64,000 bases of DNA from contig OW203744.1 of NCBI GenBank assembly GCA_934045075.1, forward strand, positions 5,134,795-5,198,794, written 5' to 3'. The stretch is from Yponomeuta sedellus. Lineage: Eukaryota; Arthropoda; Insecta; Lepidoptera; Yponomeutidae. Positions 1 to 11,500 of this stretch are shown one piece after another. The position numbers and the translations under genes were made by a program. The notes below the pieces were generated by a model. It had not been told where the DNA came from. It ran no database searches and saw only the letters and a program-made list of their open reading frames with translations. The stretch's first letter is position 1, and the number at the start of each line of letters is the position of its first letter.

Positions 1-313
1 GAACGAGGTTCCATAAGATTTCATGACACTACTAAAATATATTCTGTTTGCCGCGTTCGTCGCTTTAAGGCCAGCTTAGGTACGCGTTTATCTTTAGGCG
101 TAGCAAACGCTTCTTTAACGCGTCGCTTAACAATTTTGTAGCTCAGGCAGTAAAGCCACCATAAATTTTAGCGCCTCAATAAAACAGCCCCCTGATACGA
201 GCCAAATCGGCTGCGGAACGAACACGATGCCATTCTAAATTTTAAGTTCAACTCTGCTCTAAAGGACGCCAGGTTTGGAATTAGTTGAAATTCTAAAACT
301 AAATAGTGCTTAC
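1..313. other. intron of gene A, no gene seen
   Basis: This stretch should be intron 3 of the minus-strand gene A. I looked on the minus strand for a counterpart of gene B exon 4 (its CxCCxxC segment) and found none, so the next exon lies beyond the left edge. No repeat family was recognised here. Confidence 0.5.
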
Positions 314-386
314 TTGCATGATTCCTGGAACAATTCGCACTCAGTATCGTTGTTCAGGTGCACACAAGTCGGACACATTATCGAAT
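314..386 (-). CDS. gene A exon 3
   Basis: The exon is 73 bp, with acceptor TGTGTAG and donor GTAAGC at 313; it enters in phase 1 and leaves in phase 2. It encodes CPTCVHLNNDTECELF and then ESC, against CPTCPQLDNYTECELF and DSC in gene B, with all four cysteines and an N-glycosylation sequon (NDT) retained. Confidence 0.8.
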
Positions 387-1322
387 CTACACAAAGAGCA
401 GGCTCAATTAGTTTTAAAATACATGCAGTGTGTTTCTTTCTGTATAAGCTTTAGTTCTTACCAGATCGAGACCTGCAAATTGGCCTCACCAATCGGTTGC
501 TAGGAAACAGAGGAGGTTTGAACACGAAGTGCGTCGCCTCACACTTCCTTACGTCCTTCTCTGATATCCTCAGAAGGGTCAAGAGGTCGGTCTTGTGCCA
601 AAAGTCACTTGTATCAGTGCCGTTTCCCATCAGGCTTTGCATGCTCATAAACTGTTAAGAAAATACATGAATTTACAATTTTGTATCCAAACGGACTGTG
701 GCGAGCACATGTCAACTCTGCGCGCGCACTACAATCTCCAACGTCCTGCGTCGCGCAATCAAAGTGTTTCAATGACATACCATAAAATATAACGTCCGAC
801 TAACAATACTTGGACCGGCCGTCCCCAGGCATACGATCTGCCTGGCGGGAAATTTCCCTCTATAGTGGAAGAGCACGATTACCCGCTCTTCCCTATAGTG
901 GTGACCCCGACGTGATCTGAACACGATTACCCGCTCTTCCCTATAGGACCTTGCGATACCATGCCTGATAATGGTCTGTTTACGTCGGGCCGGGGCAATG
1001 CTGACAAGAAGATAATAGCCAAAAACTCATTGCTAAATAATTATAACGTACACCAGGCAAGACCTGGAGTGCGCACAGCGCACAGCAGAAGCGATGCATG
1101 AAGAGGCTTTGACCAACATTGGATATCGACGGATATTGGATTATTATTGTTTCCCAGTTACATTCTTACCTTCACATCATTAGCGTTACTAGCACGGCTA
1201 GTAGAGTCACTTTTTATATTTTTGGATATCACTATCGGTATTGACTTTATGTACGGTATCTTGACATTATTGCTACCGAAACTAACAGCTTGCAGGAACA
1301 ATACAAACGAAATTAGATACAT
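314..1322 (-). CDS. gene A: secreted cysteine-rich protein, paralogue of gene B (5' part, exons 1-3)
   Basis: Three minus-strand exons (1322-1170, 651-462, 386-314) join in frame to about 138 residues, then run off the left edge. Exon 1 (51 codons) starts MYLISFVLFLQAV, a typical signal peptide, so the product should be secreted. Exon 2 contains a TSDFW motif matching RDFW in gene B, and exon 3 has CPTC followed by TECELF, as in gene B. Exons 2 and 3 are exactly as long as gene B exons 2 and 3 (190 and 73 bp) with the same intron phases (0, 1, 2). Donors are GTAAGA, GTAAGA and GTAAGC; acceptors end in ACAG and GTAG. The function is not known. The orientation is head-to-head with gene B, which implies an inverted duplication. 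Alternative: a recent pseudogene, but the three exons are open and correctly spliced. Confidence 0.75.
462..651 (-). CDS. gene A exon 2
   Basis: The exon is 190 bp, with its acceptor ending in TTAACAG and donor GTAAGA at 461. It begins in phase 0 and ends in phase 1. The conserved core (DTSDFWHKTDLLTLL, later FKPPLFPSNRLVRPIC) parallels gene B exon 2 (DTRDFWQMAEILPLL, then WKPVRFPTSRRVMPVC). Confidence 0.8.
693..827 (+). repeat. interspersed repeat, inverted copy at 17165-17295
   Basis: About 130 bp running from a GCGAGCACATGTCAACTC motif to GACCGGCCGT is found again, reverse-complemented, just after gene B exon 8. The sequence is non-coding in both places. Family not recognised. Confidence 0.6.
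1170..1322 (-). CDS. gene A exon 1 (signal peptide)
   Basis: This exon holds 51 codons, from an ATG at 1322 to a GTAAGA donor at 1169, and ends in phase 0. The hydrophobic stretch after the start Met is followed by a segment whose PIVISKNIKSDSTS motif resembles PVLILDTKSNDTN in gene B exon 1. It is too short for an ordinary ORF scan and was found by looking for a partner to exon 2. Confidence 0.75.
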
Positions 1323-2455
1323 GAATTCGCTGGGAAATTGCCACAGGTGTGGTAATTACAATAACAATATGTATGTATTGTTGATGTTTTTTTTATAAAA
1401 TTTACAGCTTTGTTTACAGTTGTTGGTTAGAACACGGTTAGAAAAGTGTATTCAATTCAATTCTGTTTTATGGACTCAGTGCACTGATTGTCCAGTACAA
1501 TTTCGCCAATATCACGTGTTAGACAAGACTATAGCCAATCACAAGCGAACAAGGCTCGGTCAGAATTTTGAGTCAATAAAAACTGTTTTTCTTTTTTTTC
1601 CCTTATTATTTTTGTCAAATTGTGAAAAAACTAAAGTTTGATATTATTGTCTGAAAGAAATTTACCTATAATATAAACAAGAGGTGTATTTCTTTTTTTA
1701 CTTTGGTTAGTTTCTTTCACAGTGTCACTTTATTTCGTCACCTTCTTACAGAACACATTCTAGGCCAGTTAAATAGTTTTATTAGAAAGTGACCTCCGTG
1801 AAAGTGACATAAATTGCTTTGGATAGTGACATAAATTGCTTTGGATAGTATACCTAAAAAAGTATACAATTTTAATTTTCAAGCCTAAGTAACGTAGATA
1901 GAGTAGAACTATCCCTCTACGCTAAGTAACATAATATTTACATGTTGTGCAAGATTTTTTTTATGCCTTATCTTTTCCAACGTGTGGTGCAAATGTGCCC
2001 TGCTATTGCGCCCTGCTACGTAACCTACATAGGTATCATGTTTTTTGTACCGATTAGTTTAATTCAAGGTAAAATTGTATTATTTGCGGGAGAGAATACC
2101 TACTTCAACTTTGTCTATGAAATGCAAAACACGTTCTCCGTGGTCTTTGGGGAGACAGAGGAAAACAGGAAAGATATAAGAATATTAATGAGGGATAACT
2201 CTGATGTGTGACTTGCCTACACAGAACATTTTTTATGTTCTGTGCTTGCCTGCCTATTGAAACTTCTTGAAACCAAGATACCAGAAGAATTAAATGTCAA
2301 AAAAAATTACGTCTCTGACGTGTTCTCTGATTACAGAAGTTTGTCTTTTTAATCTGTGTACAGAAGTTCAAAATGAACAGCATTTCGTAATATTTAGTAT
2401 TTTTGTAATACAGTTTTAGCTAGAATTTCTTTAGTTTTATTTTTGGGGTCTTGCC
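1323..2455. promoter_or_regulatory. candidate bidirectional promoter between genes A and B
   Basis: The 1133 bp between the two divergent ATG codons must hold the 5' UTRs and promoters of both genes, unless non-coding 5' exons lie farther away. The sequence is AT-rich and contains a short tandem duplication at about 1799-1850 (AGTGACATAAATTGCTTTGG twice). No clear TATA box or initiator could be assigned. Longer open frames here show no family features. Confidence 0.4.
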
Positions 2456-2599
2456 ATGAAACTATTGCTTTTATTTCTTTTGCTATGCGGGTTGATTTGC
2501 AACAGATGCTCGGCGACCCATCTCGTGCCTGTTTTGATACTGGATACAAAGTCTAATGATACCAATATGAGAAGGCACGATGATTATCAGCAAAGTTCG
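2456..2599 (+). CDS. gene B exon 1 (signal peptide)
   Basis: This exon has 48 codons from ATG to a GTGAGT donor, phase 0. A strongly hydrophobic leucine run and small residues before ATHLVPV make a clear cleavable signal peptide. One NDT sequon follows. It aligns with gene A exon 1. Confidence 0.8.
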
Positions 2600-5500
2600 G
2601 TGAGTCTAGAATTTCCAGCACCAAGAAAGAACTGAATGTGTAAGTCCACGGCACTCGACATGAGAATCATGACCAATCCGACTTTGAAGGCTCCAATGCA
2701 GTTCATCTACAAATGCAGATTTTTGGGAAGGCTCCAATGCAGATTTTCTTAAAATGGATATTGTTACGCACAGTGGCGTGCCTTGGAGGAGTTCTATGTT
2801 CAGCAGTGGACGGGTTCAGGCTGATTAATAGACACACAGCATCCTCATAGCATCAGCATCCATAGTTTCAGCCGCGGTGCATGTTACCAAGCAGCTATAT
2901 GATACGTACATGCATATCTTTAGTCGTCTCTTCGCCTGAATCCTGAAGGGATAGGAAGCAGCTAAGCTGTGCCACTTGCTACGATCCTGACAAAATTCAT
3001 TCGGTTCACCAACATTTATATGTCGCTCAGGCACGCACGCCAGTCTCGGGCCCCTATATGAAATCAGTGAGGCATTAAGTACTACGTACAAGAGGAGACA
3101 TCCCAAACAACGTTTGCGTCGCAGAATTTTGCAAGTTTTTCAGAACTTAGTGTTGATGATGGACTTCATTGGATTTTTTAATTTAATTATTTCAAGTTTT
3201 TCTATGTAGCATATAACGGTTTCACTGCAGGGCACAGGCATCTCTCAGAGGGAGAGTATGGGCTTAATTACCACGCGTGCCTATCGCGGATTGGCGATTT
3301 CAAGCGCTAAGGTATTTAGATTTTGAACATGCACTGTCCCTGCAAATAAAATGTTCATCATATACCAGAGTGCTTAGTGCGAGTTTTTTAACGACTCGAT
3401 CGCGTTAACGTAAACTCATATTTCTATGGCATCGAGGAAGCGCCACCTAGCGACAAGTATGGTAATTAAAATTGCTGAGTGCGAGTTGTAATGGTTTTCG
3501 TTGAGGAGTGAACACGTTTACCAGCCAAAACACGAATAAACGCGAGTGCGAGTTGTACTGTGACAGCGTTTTGCCAGTTCGAACGGTCAACTTACTCATA
3601 CTCACTACTCAATGCTCGATTAACGCAGTAGTAAAGTTATTCGATTGGATCTGTCAAACTCGCACTAAGCACTCTGATAACTTGTAGCATCTGCAAGTTT
3701 CAGTCTGCAATCCGCTACTTGACTCGTATCAAATTTGACGCAATAAATGAATATTTCCTGTCATATTTAACGTAAGAAACTGAAATATACTGACTTTGCT
3801 AAGTAAATATGTAGGATAACTGCAAAATTTTCAAATTAAAAAAATATTTTCCGCTTTTAATTCGGAACGGAGAAAACGCTATCCGCCATATTGAAAGCAT
3901 CTTTGGTATGTAAACAAACATTTGTCAGCCGGAGGCAGTGGACATTAATTATTATAGGACTTACATCAAAGTGATCTTCATGTAAATACACCCGAGTTTC
4001 AGCCGATAAAGTATCGCGGTCTCTTTTGGCAAATTTGGGCCAATTTTTTCGTATGTTTATTTCACTGCGTACACGAATTCACAAATTTCCGGGGGTCATG
4101 TTGACATGTTTTTGCAGTCTCGAACAATGCAATAATAATAATTGCTATATTTTGCATGTAAACTCGATTGAACTCATGGTTGCGTTGTTGTTATTCAACT
4201 ATGATCACAGGTTACTCACAGATGTTGAATGTCAAACTTTGTTTACAAGTCTTCAGGTCTTCAAACCATAGACAAAAATGGCTGACCGCGTTTTTGGCTG
4301 TTTAGCAAAAAAACAATTTAAAATGTAATTTTTTGATGCTTTTTAGGTCCTCAAAAAATATACTAAAATATGTTTTGGTCTAATGGAAGTGACATTTACC
4401 ATTTAAGACTTACTTGAAAAGAGAGTCAAATAGCGGATTCTTGCGACCCAAAGCTTGATTGTAATATCTCGTCTATGAAGCACCTTAAGGCCGCCGTATC
4501 TGTATCTTTATAATCATTTTATGTCTGTTTTTTCCTCGTATACAGTAAAAAATATTCTCATCTTATCTTATCAGTAAATCTTAATAGTTTCTCTTGCAGT
4601 ACCTGACGCTCGCGGACCTGGTAGGTGACAAGAAAGACACGCGGGACTTTTGGCAAATGGCCGAAATACTGCCATTGCTGAAGAATGTGGAAGCCAGGAT
4701 CGATTACAACCAGTGCGATGAGAACGGCCCAGTATGGAAACCGGTGCGCTTCCCCACCTCCCGCCGCGTCATGCCCGTCTGCAATGCATGTAAGCCTCTC
4801 TGCTCCCTTTCCCACCTCTCTCTCGTACTATCTTTTTCTCTTTCTCAATTTAAAAAACCTATTTAGAGACTAACAATTCCACCCATGCCGGGATTCGAAC
4901 CCGCGACCTCTGGCTATCCGTGCCAGCGCTCTTCAAAGTGAGCTAATGGCCGATTTACCGGCATCAGTGAAATTTCGAACCTCTTTACGCTTTCAATTCG
5001 CAAAGGCGAGAACAGCTAGACGTTAGGGATGCTTCTGGGTTTGGTGTGCGTAATAATACCTCAATACGCAGCGTTGCCTTCTCTAAATAACTTATAAAAC
5101 TTTAGCGAGCGGAGCAACTCACGACGAAAACGCAAAATGGCGTTTGACCTAGCAAGCTCATGTGGTTTCGATGATAATTCAATTTTTTTCCACGTCACGT
5201 CATTTGATTGGTTGGCAAAAGTAATCCTTACTAACCATTGGCCAATAAAACAACAGATATTGTCCATAGAGAATGCACAGAGCATAGATAAAAAGAGTCC
5301 AATCTGAGCGTTGCATAGTGTACATACGTCTGTACACTAAGCGCTTGGGGGATTGCGCGCGGCCGGGCTGATTAGTGTACAGACGTATGTACACTAAACG
5401 CGAGAAGGGTTAATGTCTTTTGGTTTAGATTCCCTCGTCTGTCCCACGTGCCCGCAACTGGACAATTACACAGAGTGTGAACTGTTCCGGGATTCTTGCA

Positions 5501-8500
5501 AGTAAGTCACTGTCCAATTATGTCCAAAATAATCCTCGAATATTGTATGGCATCAGGCGTTACTTTGCGGAAATCCATAATAAGATTAAAATGTGAAAAT
5601 TACTTTGCTAAATTCCGCCCAAAAAATAGCAGAATTTAGGAAAGTAATTTTCACATTCTAATGCTAATCCTCGAATGTTGGTAGATTGAGTAAGTAGGTA
5701 TACAAAAGCTTCACCCTTCCAACTCAAACTAAGTTTGACTCTAGTTCGTTACTCAGGTACTCAACCAACCCACGTTATTCCCCACAAACACCTAACAACT
5801 TCAGCTACTAAACCGACCCCACACTTCACTTCATCCCCAGGAAGACTCTTGTATTACGTATTACTCTTATTCGGAAGAAGTACCTCAGGTATTACGATGA
5901 GTTTCACCTGATTACGTCTACGTTTGACCCCACAAATACCTGACTAGTTCGGTTTACTCAATCGACCCCACCGCCCACTTTAACCATTAGGAGAGACGCG
6001 TGAAGCCGGCACCACCTGCCTCCAGCACCTCATTCATCATCATCAACCCATTATGTCCCCACCGTGGGGCACGGGTCTCTTCCATGAGAAAGGTATAGGC
6101 TATACCCACCACGAGGGCCAAGTCCGGATTGGTGGAGGCACCTCATTACTCCCACGTTATTCTTCAAACCCCCAACTGCTTCAATTACTCAATCGACCCC
6201 ACCGCCCACCTCGTTCCCAGGGAGAGACGCGTTAAGCCTGAGGAGTACCTCACGTACTGCGACCAGAAGTATGGCAAATGGCGTACCATGTTCGTGCCTG
6301 CCGACTACAGCGCGTGCCGCTGCTGTGACGAGTGCATCTTCTACAGAGGTTAGTGGCTTCAAAGCTTTGGTTTGGCTATGGCCTCTTTTATATCAAACTA
6401 GCTATGCCTCGCGGTTTATCGATTTTCCCATGATAATAAAATATTTTTCCGCAGTAAAACGTAGCCTATATGTTTATCCAGGGTGTCAGCTAACTCCATA
6501 CCAAATTTTAATAAAATCGCTCCAGCCGTTTAGACGTGAAGAAGTAACAAACATAATAAAATAAATAAAAATAAAAAGCGTTTTATTGTTCTTCCGAGAA
6601 ACGTTATACATAATTTACAATATTTTTTTATATTTTCTTTTTTTTTTGCATGCAAGTAAATTTAAACGAATTGAATTTTTTTTTGGGCTATTGACAGATG
6701 AGTTACACGCTTTCATTTCCTTATTATTAACTTATTACATTGCAAGAAATGTGTACTATCTACAAATAATTTAATTTAATAATTTGATTTAAAGTAACAA
6801 ACACACACACTCACAAACTTTCGCCTTCATAATATTAGTGTGATGTGATGGGATATTATGTGATGGTTTTATTTTACTTTATAAAAAGAGTGTACGGATG
6901 ACGTTTATTTCTTCTATTTTTTTCTTCTTCTAACTATTTCATTAACTGGCAAGAACTCAATCTGCAGGTTTGCTAAAGGTCATTCGAATGGTGTCGTGGC
7001 GGCCGGGTCATCTGTCCCCATCAACGATGGCTGACCCCTGCGGGTTAGGCTCATTCAGTGCAGTTCGTGTGTCTGGTCGCAGCATTATTGTTTTTCCTAA
7101 TTTTGTAAGAAAATAACTAGTGTTTTGGCATTTAAAGTTATTGATGACAATGGTGGAATCTTATCTTATAGGTAGCAATTGATGTATTAGGTTCAAGATG
7201 ATTTGAGAAATGATGGTCAAAGTGGAGTTTTCTTTCCCGTTGCCTTTTTCTCACTACATCTTTGCTGTCGAAATTCCGCGAATCCGCATCAAGAGATTCG
7301 CGAATTCTTTTATAATAAGAACAGCAAAGTTGTGGAACACGCTGCCATTGTCTGTCTTTCCGGACAGATATAACCTGGGTATCTTTAAAAGTAGAGTTAG
7401 CAGGCATTAACAGGTAAGCACGTAACATCGTAGACCACGTCTTCGCTTACCATCAGGCGTGACTGGGGTCAACTGAAACCTTACTTTAAAAAAAACACTA
7501 CGGCCCGATAGCGCGGCTTACTTTTTTAAATTGTACATGTAAATTTACGTTAATAAGAAATGTTTGATTTGATTTAATGCTTCCTATATACGTCGTATTG
7601 TATGGCGCAGGTATATCTCAGACTGAGTATTGGGTTTATAGTTTAAACTGTTAGCTAAACAAGTGATAGCCTTGATTCATCAGCGCAAGGGTGCCCTTAC
7701 CACGTGGTGCTGATCTATCAATTTTTATTTACCTTGACATTACCTTTCTCATAATAGAATAGCTGTATAACCCACATTTGTAATTACCCACATGTTCGGA
7801 AAGCAGGTTTTAAAGGCTTTGAAACATTCTTGAAACGGATTGACGTAGCGGCAGCCGGTACGTGATTCAAAGTTTGAGATTCCACACTTAGAGCTTTATA
7901 ATATTCTTACACCTAAGCTCATAGCCAATTGTATAACATTAGGTACTTAGATTTAAGAATCATGGGTGTAATATTTTTCTGGTTGTGCAATAAAGTGTTC
8001 TCTATCTATCTATCTCATAGTTGAACCATGCATCGTACAGGCACGGCAAATATAGTTTTTCAGAGCTTCACTTACCTAAGATTGTTGACATACCTCAACA
8101 CACACACTCAAACAAACCTGCAGCTGAAAAAAACTCATTACATCTCATACACTTCTTACTTTAACCATGCATCACACACAAACTCAAAACGTAACATTAT
8201 AATGCTTCCTGTTGCTTCCTTTCTCGCTAAAATAAACTTCACTACACCTATGAAACAGTCGTGTGTAAAACACATTAAAGATGCCTGAAATAATTAATGA
8301 TATTATCCCACAAATTGACGCTCTAAACGTATCTAATACTTTTGTGTGCCCACCCCTTGACTGCAATCGATATATAATAAAGAAATCATCACACCCAATG
8401 AATATATATATATATATATGAATATAATACATCAAAATATCCGAAGTTTAAATAAAAATTTCGATGAATTTACTGCAATTCTTTCGTTAATAAATTCCGA

Positions 8501-11500
8501 CCTCGATGTCATAATTCTATCAGAATGCTGGTTAAGTACAGCCACCAATATTCCTCATTTAGATGGCTACACTAGCCATCGTAGTTACAATATAAACAAC
8601 CAACACGATGGCCTTGTTACTTATGTTAAAAACACACTAACTTTTAAATTAAAAGAGCCTTATTTCAAAGCTGGACAACTTCTTCCAAAGTCTTGACGCA
8701 GTACTCAGTAGCCTGAACTGATACAGTACCATAATTGTTGTTGGCGATATTAACATAAACATAGCAGATCATGATAATACTGTCAACAAAATACAATTAC
8801 ATACATATCTACGACAGATATACATATACATATAGACGACCTCGGTGGCGCAGCGGTTTGACACGCTGACTGTAAAACCGAAGGTCTCGGGTTCGATCCC
8901 CGGCCGGGTCAAACTAGGAAACGAACTTTTCTAGTTGGTCTCGGGTCTTGGACGTTATCTATGTATTTATTGTATTAAATCTATCGTCGAGTTAGCACCT
9001 ATAACACAAGTCATTTTGTTGTACTTAGTATAGGGCTAACGAGATCTGTGTAATATGTCCATGAATATTTATTTATTTTATTTATTTATTTATTTATTTA
9101 TTTATCTAAATCTTGCTGCCTCACATGGTCTGCTACCTGCCTATAACTCCCCAACCAGACTTAACGCCTGTCTTGATCATGTATTAGTTAAGGCTCCTCA
9201 GATTATTAATACAATTATTGTTGAAACTCAGGTAACTGACCATTATCCCACCCTTGTTTGTATCCCCTCGCACCACAAAAATTATCATATTTCACGAACC
9301 CGAAAACAGATAGACTTCAAAGGCTTGGAAAGTGACTTGTCCTCTCTTGATACCACACCTCTGATGGAATGCACTGACGTTAACAAAACCACAGACATTT
9401 TTATCTCTAAAATATCATCAATTATAGCAAAACACACAAAATAGTTACAGTTAGCAGAGCTCAAAGAATTAAAAAGCCCTGGATTACTCAAGGACTGTTA
9501 CGTTGCATCAGGAATCGTGACAAGATGCACTGTAGGATAAAACGCAATCCAGTTAACGTGGTACTTAAAATCACTTACACACGCTACCGTAATTATTGTA
9601 ATCGAATCTTACGCAGACTTAAAAGGGCATACGAGCGTTATGAATTAGAAAAAGCCAGAAATAATCCAAAGTCTTTATGGGAAGTAATTAAAAATATTGC
9701 ATGCATAAAACAGACAAAAAGTAGTAGTGGTGAGCTGTTAATTAATGAAGTATCACCTCAAGTAGCTGTAAATAATATTAACAAGTATTTCGCTTCTATA
9801 GGCAAAGAACTAGCAGATAGGATCATTGCTGATGCGAGTAACGCAAAACACTGTTCATGCTCTGGTTCTTTTAGCACTCTAAGGAAGTTGACTTTCCCAA
9901 ATTCAATGGGCCTGATTCCTGTAGATAACAGCTATGTGGAGCAAATTATTCTGTCTCTCAAAACAAATTGTGCCGCAGGTTGGGATACAATACCTGCAAA
10001 CATTATTAAAACCTTTAGACAAAAATTTATACCTGTGATCACTCACATCACAAATTTAGCTATTGCATCGGGTATCTTTCCGAAGGCACTAAAGAAAGCC
10101 ATAGTGCATCCGTTTTTTTAAAGTGGTTCTCGTTCTAGTGCAGGTAATTATAGGCCTATCTCAGTTCTACCTATGGTGTCGAAGGTTTTGGAAAGGGTTT
10201 TGTACTAAGCTCTTGTAAAATATATAAATGCTAATCAAATAATCGCCCCTAATCAATTTGGTTTCAGAATAGGTAAAAGTACTGAAGACGCTGTTATTGG
10301 TATAACTGAGTCAATCGTGAGACATCTTGACAATAAAAAGAAATGCATAGGCATATTTTTGGACCTTTCCAAGGCCTTCGACACCGTATCAATACCTCTG
10401 TTGTTGGGAAAGTTGGAACTTATTGGTATAAGAGGCATTGTGCTTGATATATTTGAAGATTACCTTAACAACAGAACTCAAGCAGTAGTAATTGATAGCC
10501 ACATAAGTAGTGAAGAGACTCTAGGATGCGGGGTTCCACAGGGCAGTATCCTGGCGCCTACACTCTTTCAAATATATTTAAATGATTTATGCCTGTTGGA
10601 TTTGCCTCACTGCGAAATTTTTGCATACGCTGACGACACGGCCCTTTTATCATATGGTGACAGCTGGTCTGAATATAAAGAAAATGCGGAATATGCTACT
10701 CGTCGAGTTATGGCCCGACTAAACGATAACTCACTAACTCTTAACGTAAATAAGACTAACTTTATTACATTCGCAATGAAAGCCTCTTCCCGGCCATCAT
10801 ATGAAACATATACCATAAAAGCTCACAGCTGTTCACAGGAAACAGCTGGATGCTCCTGTGTTAATCTCAACAGAGCAAAAGAAGTGAGATATTTGGGTGT
10901 CTACCTCGACGAAGGTCTGAACTGGCATAAACAAATAGATGTGCTAAACGGCAGAACGAGAAAGCTTATGCACGTCTTTAAAAAGTTGCGCAATGTTACG
11001 GATCAAGCTACTCTCAAAATGGTATATCTATCATTATGCCAGTCCATTCTATCGTATACCGGTTTGGGGGGACGCTGACAAGACTTCCTTAATCCTCTTA
11101 GAAAGGGCACAGAGAGCTGTAATAAAAGTTATGAAGTCTAAACCGTTTATGTACTCTACGATCAAAGTATACTCAGAAGCTGAACTACTTACAGTTCGGC
11201 AGTTATACATTCTACACTCTCTATTGCGTAGACAATGGAAGGAGTTAAAGGAGGGACAGATCTCTCTCTATTGCGTAGAGATCTGTCCCTCCTTTAACTC
11301 CTTCCGAGACGACCCGTCGACGTAGACAAAAGCCTTGTATCTATAGCGTAAGTCGAACAGTGTTTGCCAGTAACCAGTACTCCTTACGTAGTCAACTCTT
11401 GTATAATAAGTTAAACAAAATATTAGGACTGCAAGATCTCACAAAATTTGAATGTAAGCGTAAATTAATCAATTATTTACAGGATTTGTCTTATGACGAG

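Noticed and set aside
2825..3106. 93-codon minus-strand open frame
   Set aside because: It lies across a LINE 3'-end fragment found in several other places.
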